Shown: piece by piece, positions 24,467 through 36,785 of the stretch
Layout of the letters: every line of letters starts with the position of its first letter
Position numbering within the stretch: position 1 is the stretch's first letter
NCBI GenBank assembly: GCA_963693365.1
Contig: CAVNZM010000016.1
Coordinates: 5,208,001 to 5,272,000, forward strand
Reading direction: 5' to 3'
DNA length: 64,000 bases
From: Amoebidium appalachense
Taxonomy: Eukaryota > Ichthyosporea
Made by a program: the position numbers and the translations under genes
The notes under the pieces: model-generated
Database searches by the model: none
Seen by the model: the letters and a program-made list of their open reading frames with translations, nothing else
What the model was told of the DNA's origin: nothing

Positions 24467-26224
24467 CTGCCTGCCCCCTTCGCCCAAGCTCCCTCTTCCG
24501 CCAACTCAACCACTCATCCCATCCCCTTGCCATCACTACCACCATCATTTACACCATCTGTCCATTATATCTACACACACATATCTCCACGCCCACCTAT
24601 ATCCTCTTTACCTCCCCTACAAAACCCTTTTCGGACCATTTTATAAAACTATGAAAGGCACCAAAGATAACCTGCATGTGCACACACACACACCATTATA
24701 CAAAACCACACGACACACATATTTGCTGATAAACACACACATACAGACACACAAAGGCAATCCCAAGCAAAAATCACTCCTTGATAAACACACAAGCACA
24801 TACGAACGGCCTGGTCTAGGAATAAACGAAACCAGGACACACACCATCGAACACAGACGTCCATGTTACCCCCCCCCCCCCCCCCCTCCTCCCCCCTCCC
24901 CCCCCCCTCCCCCCCTGCCCCCCCCCCGTCCCATCCCATCCCCACCACCACAAACACCCACGCACAACACACACACGTGTTTGCTCAAAACACCCACACG
25001 CAACACACACACGTGTTTGCTCAAAACACCTACGTGTCCTTTTGTGCATACTTACGCAGTGTCCAAGATGTCTCACAACTTGTGAAAACAAAACACACAT
25101 ATCATTTATCACAGAGAGGTTCTCACAAAATCTACCCCCCCCCCCCCCCCCCCCCCCCCTCTCGCCGCCCTCCCGTAAACCAACCACCGCCTCTGCCAAT
25201 TTAGCCGACTGGGCGACGAGCCACAATGGTGACGTCATTCATTAACAATTGTCACGATGCCATTTTGGCGCTTAGCTTGAAAAAGGCACTAAAATGTATG
25301 TCGACATTGGCAATGTGACATGACATTATATCGTCTTTTGATTGGTGCTAGACATCTTAGAAGTGTGGATCTCGGCTGCTCACCGCCCCAAACGCCAAAA
25401 TGAGAGAAGCGGTGGTTGGTTTAAGAAATATAGAAGAAGATGCAAGCAATTTCCTGTGAGTGCACACGTACCCTCGGTGCGGTAGGAGCAACATCCTTAA
25501 GAAATCGGGATCTGCAATCAGAAAGTTAGCACCCATACATCTGCACATATTCACCAAAACCTTGCAACAGGTAACAATATAGCTTACTATTAGCCTATAG
25601 TATCTGAATAAACAAGTAGATGTGAAGATATCGGATTCCTACCTATTGAATGCGCACCACAATTGCCGTATGCTAGGCAGTGGCCCAAAACGATCCACTC
25701 GACAGTTCATTCAAGATTTCTATGGGTGTTAAGAGACATCTCTGTGTTTGACGACATGGGAACGACGAAATCGATTTGAAGTTTGATTAATTGACATGGA
25801 AAATCTCTAGACACAATTTTTTATATCTAAAAAAAAAATCGAATTATAAATGTTATTCGTGTTCAATACATGCAAAGACTGAAAATGGTGCCGGACACAA
25901 TGGTGTCAACCATTCAGCAAGACCGATGTTTTGTCGGTTCCCAGATCTTCCGATGTCGTCAATAACAGATATGTTTTTTTCAATACCCCATAGTAACTTT
26001 AACCGAGCCCCAAGAATTTACGCATGTGAGAAGAGAGGCCCAGTTCCCAGCATGTCACCTAAACATCAACCCGCCCATGCCACCAACATGGAAATTCTTG
26101 ACTCTTGAATTTTTCGCCCGAGCAATTAAGTTTGCGGTGAGATGTGGTGAAGAAGATGTAATACAGGATCGAGAGACAACCGGGGAAGGTGTGTGTGAGT
26201 GTGTGCGTACGTGTGTGTGTGCGT

Positions 26225-26276
<52 letters not shown>

Positions 26277-26432
26277 TGGTGGTGGTGGTGGTGGGAGGGG
26301 GGGGGAGGCAGGGGGAGGGGGGGAGGGGGGAGGGGGGGGGGAGTGGGACCTTTGACCCCGATATGATACAAGAAATGCGGATAATCCAAAGAACAGGTGC
26401 GGAATTCCGGGAGAGGTTGGTTTAGAGAAACC

Positions 26433-26479
<47 letters not shown>

Positions 26480-26498
26480 GCTGTTTTTTTTTGGTTTT

Positions 26499-26546
<48 letters not shown>

Positions 26547-26729
26547 GGGGGGGGGGGGGGGGGATTGTCAAACTGTAAACAGTAAGAACAATTCACAGCT
26601 TGTAAGGTAATGTGGACATGAAATAAAAGGACACACAAAAAATATGCAAAAAAATAAATAAATAACAGCGCTCATTTTCTCGCCGGCAGCAGCGGCGGCG
26701 GCGGGGGATGGGGTGGGGTGGGGTGGGGT

Positions 26730-26764
<35 letters not shown>

Positions 26765-26873
26765 CATCAAAATACCCATATCCTGCCCCTGAAACCAAAT
26801 CCAGAAACCACAACTCATTTTTATTACTATTTATGGGGTGTGAGTGTGGGGTGTGTAGTTTGTGTGTGTGTGT

Positions 26874-26937
<64 letters not shown>

Positions 26938-27156
26938 AGGGGGGGGGGGGGGGGGGGGGGGGAAGGGGGGGGGGGGGGGGGAGGGGGGGAGTGATACGTG
27001 AGAACCACAGTAGATGTGATATTAAGGTCGACGAACGGCTGCACCTCGTGCAACGTGTAGTCTCGTACGAGCTTGGACACATCCCCAAGGGTGGCTGCAT
27101 TGTTCACGAGCATCGACCAGTCCCATGTGCCTGTGCACTGTGTGTGTGTGGGGCGG

Positions 27157-27191
<35 letters not shown>

Positions 27192-27219
27192 GGAGGAGGA
27201 GGGGATTGTGAGTGGTTTT

Positions 27220-27292
<73 letters not shown>

Positions 27293-27924
27293 CCTAGGAG
27301 AGAGAGAGAATGTGTGTGTGTGTGGGTCTAGGTGTATGGCGTGAGCCTAGCTGTGTTTCCTTAAGGGAGGAGAAAACATAGGGAGGCAGTATGTGACTGT
27401 GTGTGCACCAGTTTCAGTGTATCAACGATCACCACCACGAGAAGGGCCAAATTACAACACTTAACCTAACACAGACACCTTCACACATACCTCCCTGCGC
27501 ACCACCAACGACACCTAGACGAGGGCAGGCAAACCGTGCCTATCCCCTCCAGCCCCCAGGCCTCCCCCCTCCCCAACCCCCCCCCCCCCCCTCCTCCCCC
27601 CCCCCACACACACAAACACAACAACAAAAAAAAAAAAAGGAAACACATCACCAACACATATACGAGCACAGACCCACCTATTGCACATGCACACGTGACC
27701 CACCTTTCCAAACACATTGTTGAGCAGTGAATCAAGGCTGCCCAGGTTGCCAAGATCACCCGGCACAGTGTCCACTGTGGGGTGTGCGTGTGTGTGTGTG
27801 TGTGTGCGTGTGTGTGTGCGTGCACGTGTGTGTTTGCGCGTCCGCGAATGTGTGTGTATGGGTGGGGGTGGGTGGGTGACGGTGCGGGTGTTTTTTTGCT
27901 GGCATGATTGAGCGCACGCACACG

Positions 27925-27964
<40 letters not shown>

Positions 27965-28170
27965 GGGTGCACGCCCTTATATATGGATATGTTACGGCGG
28001 TGGTGGACGATGATGGTGGCAGTGTGTGCAGGTATGTGGGCCGTCGTGCGTCCGTGTGTGTCTGTGTGTGTGTTTGGGGGGGGAGGGGGGGGGGGGGGGG
28101 GGGAGGAGGAGGGGGAGGGGACGGGGGAAGGCGGAGCAGGGGAAGGATGGTGGTGATGGTGGTTTTTTTC

Positions 28171-28241
<71 letters not shown>

Positions 28242-28629
28242 GTGATTGCCATTCTGCTTCCCACGTAGACAACGGCCGTATGTGTGTGTGCTGTACTCAA
28301 ACGTGTAAGGGTGCTTGTGAAACACTTGGCGCTGACAGCTGATGCAGCGAAATAATGAAGTGTGAGAAACAAAGGGTGAGAATGACGGCAGTGGTAGAAA
28401 GAGTGAGAGTTAAATTGGGGAGGTGGGAAACAGAGGGGAGGGACACAGGAGGGAGGGAGGAGGGGGGGGGGGGAGGGGGGAAGGGGCGAGGGAGAAAAGA
28501 GAGATGGGGGAGGGGGGGGAGGGGACAGGGAGAGGGAGAGATAGAGGAAGGGTGGAGGGAGGGGGAGAGAGTGAGGAGAGCATTAGAGAGCCAAAGGAGA
28601 GAAACTGTGCCTTGGTGTGTGTTTTTGAC

Positions 28630-28675
<46 letters not shown>

Positions 28676-28677
28676 AC

Positions 28678-28717
<40 letters not shown>

Positions 28718-28751
28718 TTTCGAATGACAGTGGACGTTTTTTTTTTTTTTT

Positions 28752-28782
<31 letters not shown>

Positions 28783-30119
28783 GGGGGGATGTCACTAACC
28801 GGAGCATGCCGCAGACTCAGCCATTATCAACCCAGCCGTTTCTTGCAACCCCGCTGCATCCTGTGTGCGTAACAAGGAAACATTAATCTCATAGCATTAT
28901 AAGGAGATAATATCAGTGGTTGCCAAGGAAATCTTAATCTCAATAGCATTATAAGGGAATAATATCAGTGGATGCCATACGGAAATATCAATCTCAATAG
29001 CATTATAAGAACTTAATAAATTTTGGCAGTGGATGTGATGTACAAGGAAACATTTTTCTTATAGTTTTATAAGGGAATAATGGCAGTAGATGTGCAAGGG
29101 AATATTTATCTCATCCTAGTAGCATTATAAGGGAATAATATCAGTGGATGTACAAGGGAATATTTATCTCATAGCATTATAAGGGAATAAAATCAGTGGA
29201 TGTGTAACTTGAATCATTTATCTAATAGCATTATAAGGGAATAATAATCAGTCACTGTGGATGTGCAAGGAAACACAATGATTAACCCCATGATCATTAA
29301 ATAATCATTCGGAGGCAGTGGATGTACAAGGCCCTCGGATATTAATATCATAGCAATGTAAGGGAATAGTAATCTCAGTCACGGTGGATATACAAGGAAA
29401 TGATCTCAGTGGCGCATAAGGAAATAGAGTCTCAGTGAATATACAATGAAAATTTAATAATATCAGCGGAGCATTACCACATCAACGCTTTGCCCGTTTA
29501 CGAATTTGATAGCACTTTCAAACTCCTAATATGGCATTGTATTGACTAACAGCATATACGGTCATGCATGGTTGCACATACCCCCATTTTGCGCAAATGC
29601 CCGTCAACAATAGTGGTCCCGGAGATGTCTAACCGAAAAAGTCCCTGATTGAAAGAACAACGAGACTTGATAATTTTAATGTATTCCTTTGGCTATAAAA
29701 TAATATCCTTGGGAACGCAAAGCATCTCTCTGGATGCATGTCGCCACATAGGCCACTATCAAAGTTGAAGATGTCGATTTCACACCGACCATGAAAATGT
29801 GTGTGTCACGGGCTCCGGTGTGTGCGCGCGCGTGCGTGTGTGTGTGTGTGTGCGCGTGTGCGTGCGTATGTGTGGTTGTATGCTTGTGTTCGCCTGCATG
29901 TATAGATCTGTGCGCATCATTCTGTTCAAGTCACATGATCTGTGTACAAGAGCATCATGACTGACCAGAAAAGGGAAGTCACTGAGGGGTAATGGATGGA
30001 CTATTCACCCTTGCAACGAGGACAAAGTGCACATTTCCAAAAGCGCGTGCCACCGTCACAGCCATATGACGGCCAAACCCCTTACTGGCGCCGGTGAGAA
30101 CACAAAGTCCACGCTCCAT
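20510..30119 (-). CDS. SPR: sepiapterin reductase, nine exons, 256 aa
   Basis: Short-chain dehydrogenase/reductase that makes tetrahydrobiopterin from 6-pyruvoyl-tetrahydropterin with NADPH in the cytosol. Exons on the minus strand: 30119-30009, 28860-28800, 27774-27704, 27137-26998, 25511-25472, 24141-24028, 22666-22604, 21591-21529 and 20617-20510; all phases agree and the sum is 771 nt with TAA. Motifs: NADPH-binding TGASKGFG (residues 9-16), NNAATLGDVS, VNVSS with Ser148/149, catalytic YCMAK (Tyr162, Lys166), the family signature NYAPGPLDTD, and the C-terminal SGSHIDFFD, where an Asp binds substrate in the animal enzyme. The length matches the roughly 260-residue animal enzyme. Intron 1 starts GTGAAT. 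The exon 3, 4 and 9 acceptors are fed directly by CA repeats. The GTP cyclohydrolase gene lies divergently at 34.3 kb. Confidence 0.93.
20620..20720 (+). repeat. (GT)n microsatellite abutting the exon 9 acceptor of sepiapterin reductase
   Basis: On the transcribed strand this is a (CA)n run whose last CAG is the 3' splice site at 20618-20620. No separate pyrimidine tract is present. Confidence 0.9.
21905..22060 (+). repeat. (GA)n microsatellite
   Basis: Nearly pure GA array (CT on the transcribed strand) in the last third of the sepiapterin reductase gene. A second, shorter array is at about 22470-22528. Confidence 0.9.
24405..25570 (+). repeat. segmental duplication, copy 1 (contains sepiapterin reductase exon 5)
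   Basis: It matches 62795-64000 in order and orientation, through a C tract, CA-rich segments and unique sequence including exon 5 (25472-25511). Differences are scattered substitutions and changes in tract length. It covers exon 5, part of the intron before it and most of the intron after it, and stops before exon 6 (24141-24028). Confidence 0.9.
26880..26990 (+). repeat. very long interrupted poly-G tract
   Basis: About 110 nt of almost pure G directly on the intron side of the exon 4 donor (exon 4 ends at 26998). Similar tracts are at 26436-26475, 26510-26563 and 26731-26763. Strong potential for G-quadruplex on the plus strand. Confidence 0.9.
28870..29470 (+). repeat. degenerate minisatellite, unit about 50-65 bp
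   Basis: Repeated blocks ATAGCATTATAAGGGAATAA, ATCAGTGGATG and CAAGGAAA recur roughly ten times with substitutions and indels, in intron 1 of the sepiapterin reductase gene. It is AT-rich, unlike the surrounding GT/G-rich DNA. Confidence 0.85.
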
Positions 30120-30194
30120 CGTGACTTTAACCTGTGGTTGTGTGAGTGTGATTATGAGCGCGCACGCGCGCATGTGTGTGTACACGCGTGTGTG

Positions 30195-30590
<396 letters not shown>

Positions 30591-31196
30591 TGTGTGTCAC
30601 GGTGTGTGTTTGTACTGTTGGGGGATGTGTACGGAGGGAGAAAGTGGAGTCGGTAGGTTGCTCCCCTTCCCTTTTTTCACCTTGTTCACTTGGTTCCTTT
30701 TTACAGCACCCCCTTTTTCTTGTGTTTACCTCAGGGCCCCATAACCTTGACGGTCGTCACTCTTACTTAATTAGAAAGAAATTTTTCGTTTTAAAATTTT
30801 GCTCGACTCGGACAACTTGACCAAAAAGGTAATGGCGGGAAGAGGTTAATTCAGTGGTAAGCGTATAAAAAGTCCTGAGGGAAAATGGAGATTGCACTAT
30901 GTACCTATCATCTGTATGATGATCACGGCCCTCGAGAGCTCGGGCGAGCTCACGCGCATACACGCGTGTTCAGAGGGCCGCGGATCGTCATCGATATCGG
31001 ATGCGGCAACAGCTAGCGCTGTCAGTATGGCATGATATTTAGGCAGCGCTACTTTTACGCACAATATAATGCTAACGGACATCGTCTGGGGCCCAGCCTC
31101 ACTTGACGGCCTATGTGCTGCGTTTTCCAGCGCAGCCAATCAAATGCAGCTAGTGACATATGTACATGTTACGCAATATTACGACCCTAGCATAGA

Positions 31197-31440
31197 TTAA
31201 GGATACGCAGAGGCTAGCGTTGGTAGCTCTGAGAGAAAGGCAAGACACCGTATCACAATATCATACTGTGCAGCATTAATAAGGTCATCTAGGTCGGTCA
31301 TTTTATAACGGATATACTGAGGAAGAGAGACAGAAAAGAGAATGAAGCCGCCCATAACCTCCGGTTCTACGATGTTATCTAGCAGGTTACACTTATTGAT
31401 AGATATGCATCCGCGAGTAAACCGCCCCCCACACATATTA
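31197..31440 (-). mobile_element. C-terminal remnant of a second non-LTR retroelement
   Basis: The minus-strand frame contains CGGRFTRGCISINKCNLLD, then DLDDLINAAQYDIVIRCLAF, ending at TAA 31197-31199. The layout (Cys-rich motif, LLD, then YDxxIRCLxxL) matches the ends of the elements at 2920-3139 and 61138-61329. The fragment stops exactly where the inverted-repeat element at 31441 begins. Confidence 0.6.
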
Positions 31441-31573
31441 GGGCGTGTTTGGCAGCCGAAATAATCGTATTCGTATTATTGTGCGAAAAGACGATTAATC
31501 GTATTCATAAAATTATTTTGAGGTATGCATATTTAGGGGCAATTATACGATTATGGCGCGCCAAACACGCCCG
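31441..31573. mobile_element. MITE-like element 1 (TIR GGGCGTGTTTGGC)
   Basis: The left end GGGCGTGTTTGGC at 31441 is matched by GCCAAACACGCCC at about 31560-31572. The interior is AT-rich and has no coding capacity. TA flanks both ends, which would fit a Tc1/mariner-type TA target, though this is not certain. Confidence 0.7.
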
Positions 31574-32235
31574 TAGTGACCACTGACGCAAGATATGCTC
31601 GCTCGATCGTATTTAAGTTTCATTGATGGAATGCTAAAAGTGCTTTGTTCAGATGTTTGATTGGGCGGATGGATGTAAACCGATAATTATACATTTGGCA
31701 ATTCGAAGTCGAGTTAAAAGCCATATTTTGAGCGTAGTTTGCAACCTTTTATATCTATTTTATTTATAAACGTACTTTGTTATACCTCCTATTGTTTTTA
31801 ATTTATTTCTATCTTAAAAAGAGGCTTTTTGGGGGGAAAGAACAGGCACTGATCCGGTTTCTACCAACTCAAAGCCAAAATAACTATAAATGGACATTCG
31901 CGGCGGTTCCAAAACTGGATTGGATCAAATCGATCCAATAGAAGTTTATTTCGCTTGTGATTGGCTAAAAGTTATATCGTCTTTTCGAAAATCACCTCAG
32001 GAGGTGATTTTCAAAAGCAGGGTTTGCGTTACGAATCGAAAATACGGTTTAGAATACCCTGCAATACGATTAAAAGGGGGCATGCATCCATTTAGTAAAT
32101 GCGTCCCTGAGAGGTGTCCAAATGCTCGGAATTTGACTAAATACGATTAAGAGCGCCAAACCCAGGCAACCCCTGTCAAAAAGACTACATAAAAGCGATC
32201 CCATCACGCGTCTTTTCGCGAGATATAATTCTGCG

Positions 32236-32331
32236 GCGTGTTTGGCATGACACAAATTCGTATTCGTGGTATTGCGCGAAAATACGAATACGATGAAAAG
32301 ACGATATAACGGCGCTGCCAAACACGCCCTT
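32236..32331. mobile_element. MITE-like element 2, same terminal repeats
   Basis: GCGTGTTTGGCA near 32238 and TGCCAAACACGCCC near 32316-32329 form the ends. The interior shares TTCGTATTCGT and GCGAAAA motifs with element 1 but is shorter, so the two are related copies. Confidence 0.7.
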
Positions 32332-33191
32332 ACACATACGGGTAGGAGACACCAAAAAACGATTACACCGCCAAGACATAATCATCTTTGCGTGTTTATA
32401 ACACACAGCACCATGAATAAACGAATCTATGTAGGAACGAGACGTTCTAACCGAAAAAAGAAACTAGTTATCAAACCATTCAAAAACCATCCTCCGAAGC
32501 CTTGTAATGATTCTCCTGCGTGAAGATCATCAGCCAGCGCTTCGCTACAATGGCAATATGATGTCTCGTACGTCTGTGACATGACATGTCGATCGATCAT
32601 GGTACATACAGTAACTACAAAACGGACCGCCGACATCATGCGGCACATACTTATCGATCCAAGGACCCTGTCTGGGGCCCAGCCTCACTCGACGGCTTAC
32701 TGCGTATTCCAGCGCAGCTAAAATTTTAAACCAGATTCTCCAGAAATGCCTAGGATGATAAACAGCACATTCTGTACATTCCGCCTTCCAGGCGGATTTT
32801 TTAGCCTGAAGTTCATTTCCAAGGAACCTTCGTATTGCTGTAGGTTTTTCTCACCGTCCGTTGTTACGACATGGCTCATCAGGATCCCTTACCGTGTGTG
32901 AGGGTCATTCTGCGTGCACACAACCGGGCCACTAGCCCGGGCCCGTAGCAGCTCGCACACGTGTCAAAATATCTGCACAAGTCATCATAGTCCTAGCCTG
33001 CTATCAGAAGTTCGCTTTATCTTCAACGGTTTGCATTCCTCTCTGTGTCTTCTGTTGTCCTCTGTGTCTTCTGTATTCTTCATGTCATAGGACGTACCTC
33101 GCGTGTCTGTGCTTCACACGGTATGTACTGCGTGTTAAAGGTGCCGTACAGTATCTGCCGTGTACGAAGGAATGATAATAAGGAATGTTGT

Positions 33192-33359
33192 TTATCTTTC
33201 GGTATGCGACTGGCTGGCCATCAAGGTATGTAACACGTTTCTCAATAGTCGATTCCGATTGGTCCTTTTGAGAACTAAATACTTGCCTTTAGCGTAGTGT
33301 TCTTTGATTTCGACAGGCAGAAACTGTATAATTATGTTTCCGTAGAGGAATTTTATAAA

Positions 33360-33404
<45 letters not shown>

Positions 33405-33450
33405 AAAAACACACACACACACACACACACACGTGTCACACACACACACA

Positions 33451-33510
<60 letters not shown>

Positions 33511-33730
33511 AGCTGTGCTCAGTTTAAAAAGAATAGTTAATATGATAGTGAGAAATATTTGTGAACCATGCCATGTTTATCGTGTGTGCACCATACAACT
33601 TTAGGGCCTGCGGCACCAGTTGCAGAGAAATACTTGAAAAACTAACTAACATTAACCACCACCCCCCCCCCCCCCCTCCCCTCCCCCCCCCCCCTCCTCT
33701 GGGGAGGGGATTATTTATTAGGCCCTGTGA

Positions 33731-33761
<31 letters not shown>

Positions 33762-33886
33762 CTGCACACGCCGTGACACACACACAAAAAAAAATGGCTC
33801 CCCCCCGATGGCGATCTTACAAGATTAGGCAGGTCCGGCTCGATATACTTGTAGTATTCGGTTTGACTTGTGTTTAACAATGACAA
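33192..33886 (-). CDS. possible small three-exon gene, 77 aa, unknown function
   Basis: Candidate exons on the minus strand: 33886-33821 (starts MSLLNTSQTEYYKYIEPDL, donor GTAAGA), 33632-33597 (YFSATGAAGPKV, donor GTATGG) and 33323-33192 (starts FLPVEIKEHYAKGKY, acceptor TATACAG, ends TAA). All three joins are phase 0. The peptide is basic and has no recognisable domain. The middle exon is the weakest part of the model. The first intron holds the poly-G (minus-strand) tracts and the second the CA array. Confidence 0.4.
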
Positions 33887-33895
33887 AGGCGTCTA

Positions 33896-34261
33896 ATGCC
33901 GACTCACGCGTGCAAGTGCACGTGTACCATTTATGGCACCACGGACCTCAAGTCGTTAACCAACCAGATCGTCTACGAGATTGCCAACCGGTACCGTTCC
34001 CAGCTGGCAGACAGCCACTCGAAGCTTGCACAGTGTTTTTGCCTTTATTTTTAGCCCTTCAACACCGTGAGTCCGTTACACGTTTTGTATACATATATAT
34101 ATAAACGCCCACTACACTGTTCTACCCTCACATTATATATATATTTACTGCAGGATTTTCTGTTCACCAAGTGTTCTGGAAACCCCCGGCCCAAGCCCGA
34201 AACTACAGCCTGCTGTCAGAGTCAGAGTGCGAAACCCATGTTCGGTTGGGCATCTTCTTAG
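33896..34261 (+). other. possible coding fragments of an unrecognised plus-strand gene
   Basis: Two stretches look protein-like: an open frame 33896-34054 containing TIYGTTDLKSLTNQIVYEIA, and an exon-like segment 34154-34261 after a good acceptor (TTTACTGCAG), reading DFLFTKCSGNPRPKPETTAC to a TAG. A strong donor (GTGAGT) sits at 34067 but is out of frame with the first stretch. I could not build one consistent model. The region might also be 5' leader of the gene at 34318. Confidence 0.25.
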
Positions 34262-34317
34262 CGACGTGACTGCTCGACCTTACCTTTGTGCTCCTACTTT
34301 GTGACATCCTTGGCAAC

Positions 34318-35156
34318 ATGGCACGCCTTCACGTTAGCCCCATTCCATACAACTGGAAGGAGGGAGAACTTACGGGCTTCTTTTCTGCGTATGGGATACC
34401 CAAGAACATCATTGTCAAGGATGGCTTCGGTAGGTGGCAAAAGTTTCGCAACATTGTTTCACACACAATTGCTGAACGTTATTTGATTGGGGTTGACGAA
34501 ATCACCTCTCTCAGGACCAGCCCAGTCCTTACCCTGTGTTAACATCATCTAAGTCATTCAGCATTTCTCGACAACATCCTTGTTCTAAATTGGCTAACCT
34601 TACTTTGGCCCCCCTCCCCCATCGCAATATACCCTCACTCCTTGCCCTTTTAACAGCTCCCTAACCCCAAGCTCCATCCCCTTGAAAGCAACTACTAGGC
34701 TCCCACAATGTCATTCCACCTGCCCAAAAATAAAAGTTGTTGTCTTGCCCGTTAACTTAATATGATGTCACCCCAACTACCGAAGTCTTTGCATTCGTTC
34801 ATCTTTTTCATCCACACACGATTTTTTTCGCACCAGGGTTCTCCCCCTCTCACCACAACTATCCGGTGTCACGACCACCAACCCCACCGTCTCCCCCCTC
34901 CACCCCCCCCCCCTGCCCTCCTCCTTCCCTCTTCCATCTCACCTCCTCCCATCATGCATATGACCTCTCCCTTCCCTTCGTTCCCCCCGCCACATTACCT
35001 CACCAACACATACACACACACAGACACACACACACACACAAACACACACAAACCCTACCATTCGCATCTCACCTGCTCCCGACTCTCACTCCCTCTCCAG
35101 TCCTCCCCCCCCTAAGGGCCCATCGCGCTGCCCTTCCTCCCTCCCCCCCCCCCCCT

Positions 35157-35190
<34 letters not shown>

Positions 35191-36734
35191 GGGTTTGTTG
35201 AGTATGACACTATCGAGGAGACCAAGCTGGCCCAGAAGGAGCTGCAGGACAGAGACCTCGGCCGGGGCCCAGCCAGCATCACCATCATCCGCCAGCCTGA
35301 GCCTTGTACGTGTTTCTGGGGGTTTCTGGGTGTTTCTGTACCTTTCTGGAAGCCTGTGGGTTCTGACCGTGTTATCTGAACCTGACTTTACTATCCATTC
35401 CTCCTCCCCTCCCCCCCCCCCCTCCCCCCGGGCCCTGCCATCCTTTCTGCCCATCGACTCTCACCCGTCTCCTACCGCTGACCCCTCTCATCGTTGCGGG
35501 TGGTGGGACGGGGTGGAGAGAGGGGAGGGAGGTGGGGCGGAGGGGGGCCTACCCCATGATGATCGACACAGAATACAAGCAGGGTCGTATGCTTTCAGAT
35601 CTCTTGCCTGTTTTACCCTGCCCGATTCCCCCCCCCCCCCCCCTCCCCCCCCCCCCCCCCCCCCAAAAAAAAAAAACAACACACCCACGCGGACAAAAAA
35701 ATGATCATAAAACCAACAATAATGATAATATTGACAATATCAATAACAACACCACCCCCAAACTGTTACATACAACACACATCAAATCCCCTGTGTGTTG
35801 CACTGCCACTTTGAATATGTACCAGGCGGGCTTCTGACGGTGGGTGTTTGCAGACAAGCAGGTCGAGAAGCGCAGGCATGAGAGTCCCGAAGCAAGAACG
35901 GATCGTGAGGTGTGCATCCCCCCCCCCCCCCCCCCCCCCCCACCGCTCCCCGCCGCCGCCTTTACATATTCTTGCAGGGAAATCCAATATTCTTCTGTTA
36001 CAGTATCCTTCCCTGCCCTCCTCCCCTCCGGCTCCCTTTCCTGAGACACATTGCCCTTCCCCTTTGCCTCAGTCACGCATCCCCCCCCCCCCCCCCCCGA
36101 CCCACCCTCACCCCTCTCCGCACCACTCCCACCCGATCTCCCGGCTCCCCGAAGCTCATTTCCATTTCTTTTGTGGGCCCACTGGCTCTTCTTGTATGTT
36201 CTGTGCAACTTTGTTCGTTTTCTCGTTATCCATGTGTGTACCTTACACACGGGCCCCTATGGGTCTGTCCGTTCTCTATTCGTAAAGAAAGCCCTCCCTG
36301 GTAGAATCCACATCTTGCTCCATCGTCCCCCCTATTCTCCCCCCCCCCCCCCCCCCCCCAACACACACACCCACACCAACACCCACATCCACCCATCCCC
36401 CCCCCCCCCCCCCCCCCCCCCCCCCGATCCGCCTGCTTCCCCCCCCCCCCCCCCCCTTCCCCCCCCCCCCCCCCCCCCCCCGCCTTCCCTCCGCGACGCC
36501 GCCTCTTCCCAGCTATGACATCCACCTCCCACCTGCCCCCTCCCCACCTACCCTAACCCTTCTGGTCTTTCCCCCCTCCCCTTCCCTTCCCTTCCCTTCT
36601 TCCATTTCTGGTTGAGGATAACACCGTGAGGGACGGTGGGAGGGACCAAGTAGGGAGAACCGGTTGGGTGAATGGTTGGGACTAGGTGTATGGTGTATGG
36701 ACACACACACACACACTGTTGAAGCTCGCGCGCG

Positions 36735-36785
<51 letters not shown>

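Larger units (their letters stand above)
30660..33191. other. repeat-rich intergenic region between divergent BH4 genes
   Basis: It holds a retroelement remnant (31197-31440), two inverted-repeat elements (31441-31573, 32236-32331) and a roughly 50-bp block found twice (31084-31137 and 32668-32720, sharing TCTGGGGCCCAGCCTCACT). A block at 32700-32810 has an inverted relative at 60265-60420. No gene of its own is supported. Confidence 0.6.

Noticed and set aside
26360-26420. Candidate fifth exon of sepiapterin reductase (minus strand, LDYPHFLYHIG)
   Set aside because: The exon at 25511-25472 fits phase, splice signals and family sequence (SRFLKDVAPTAPR) much better.
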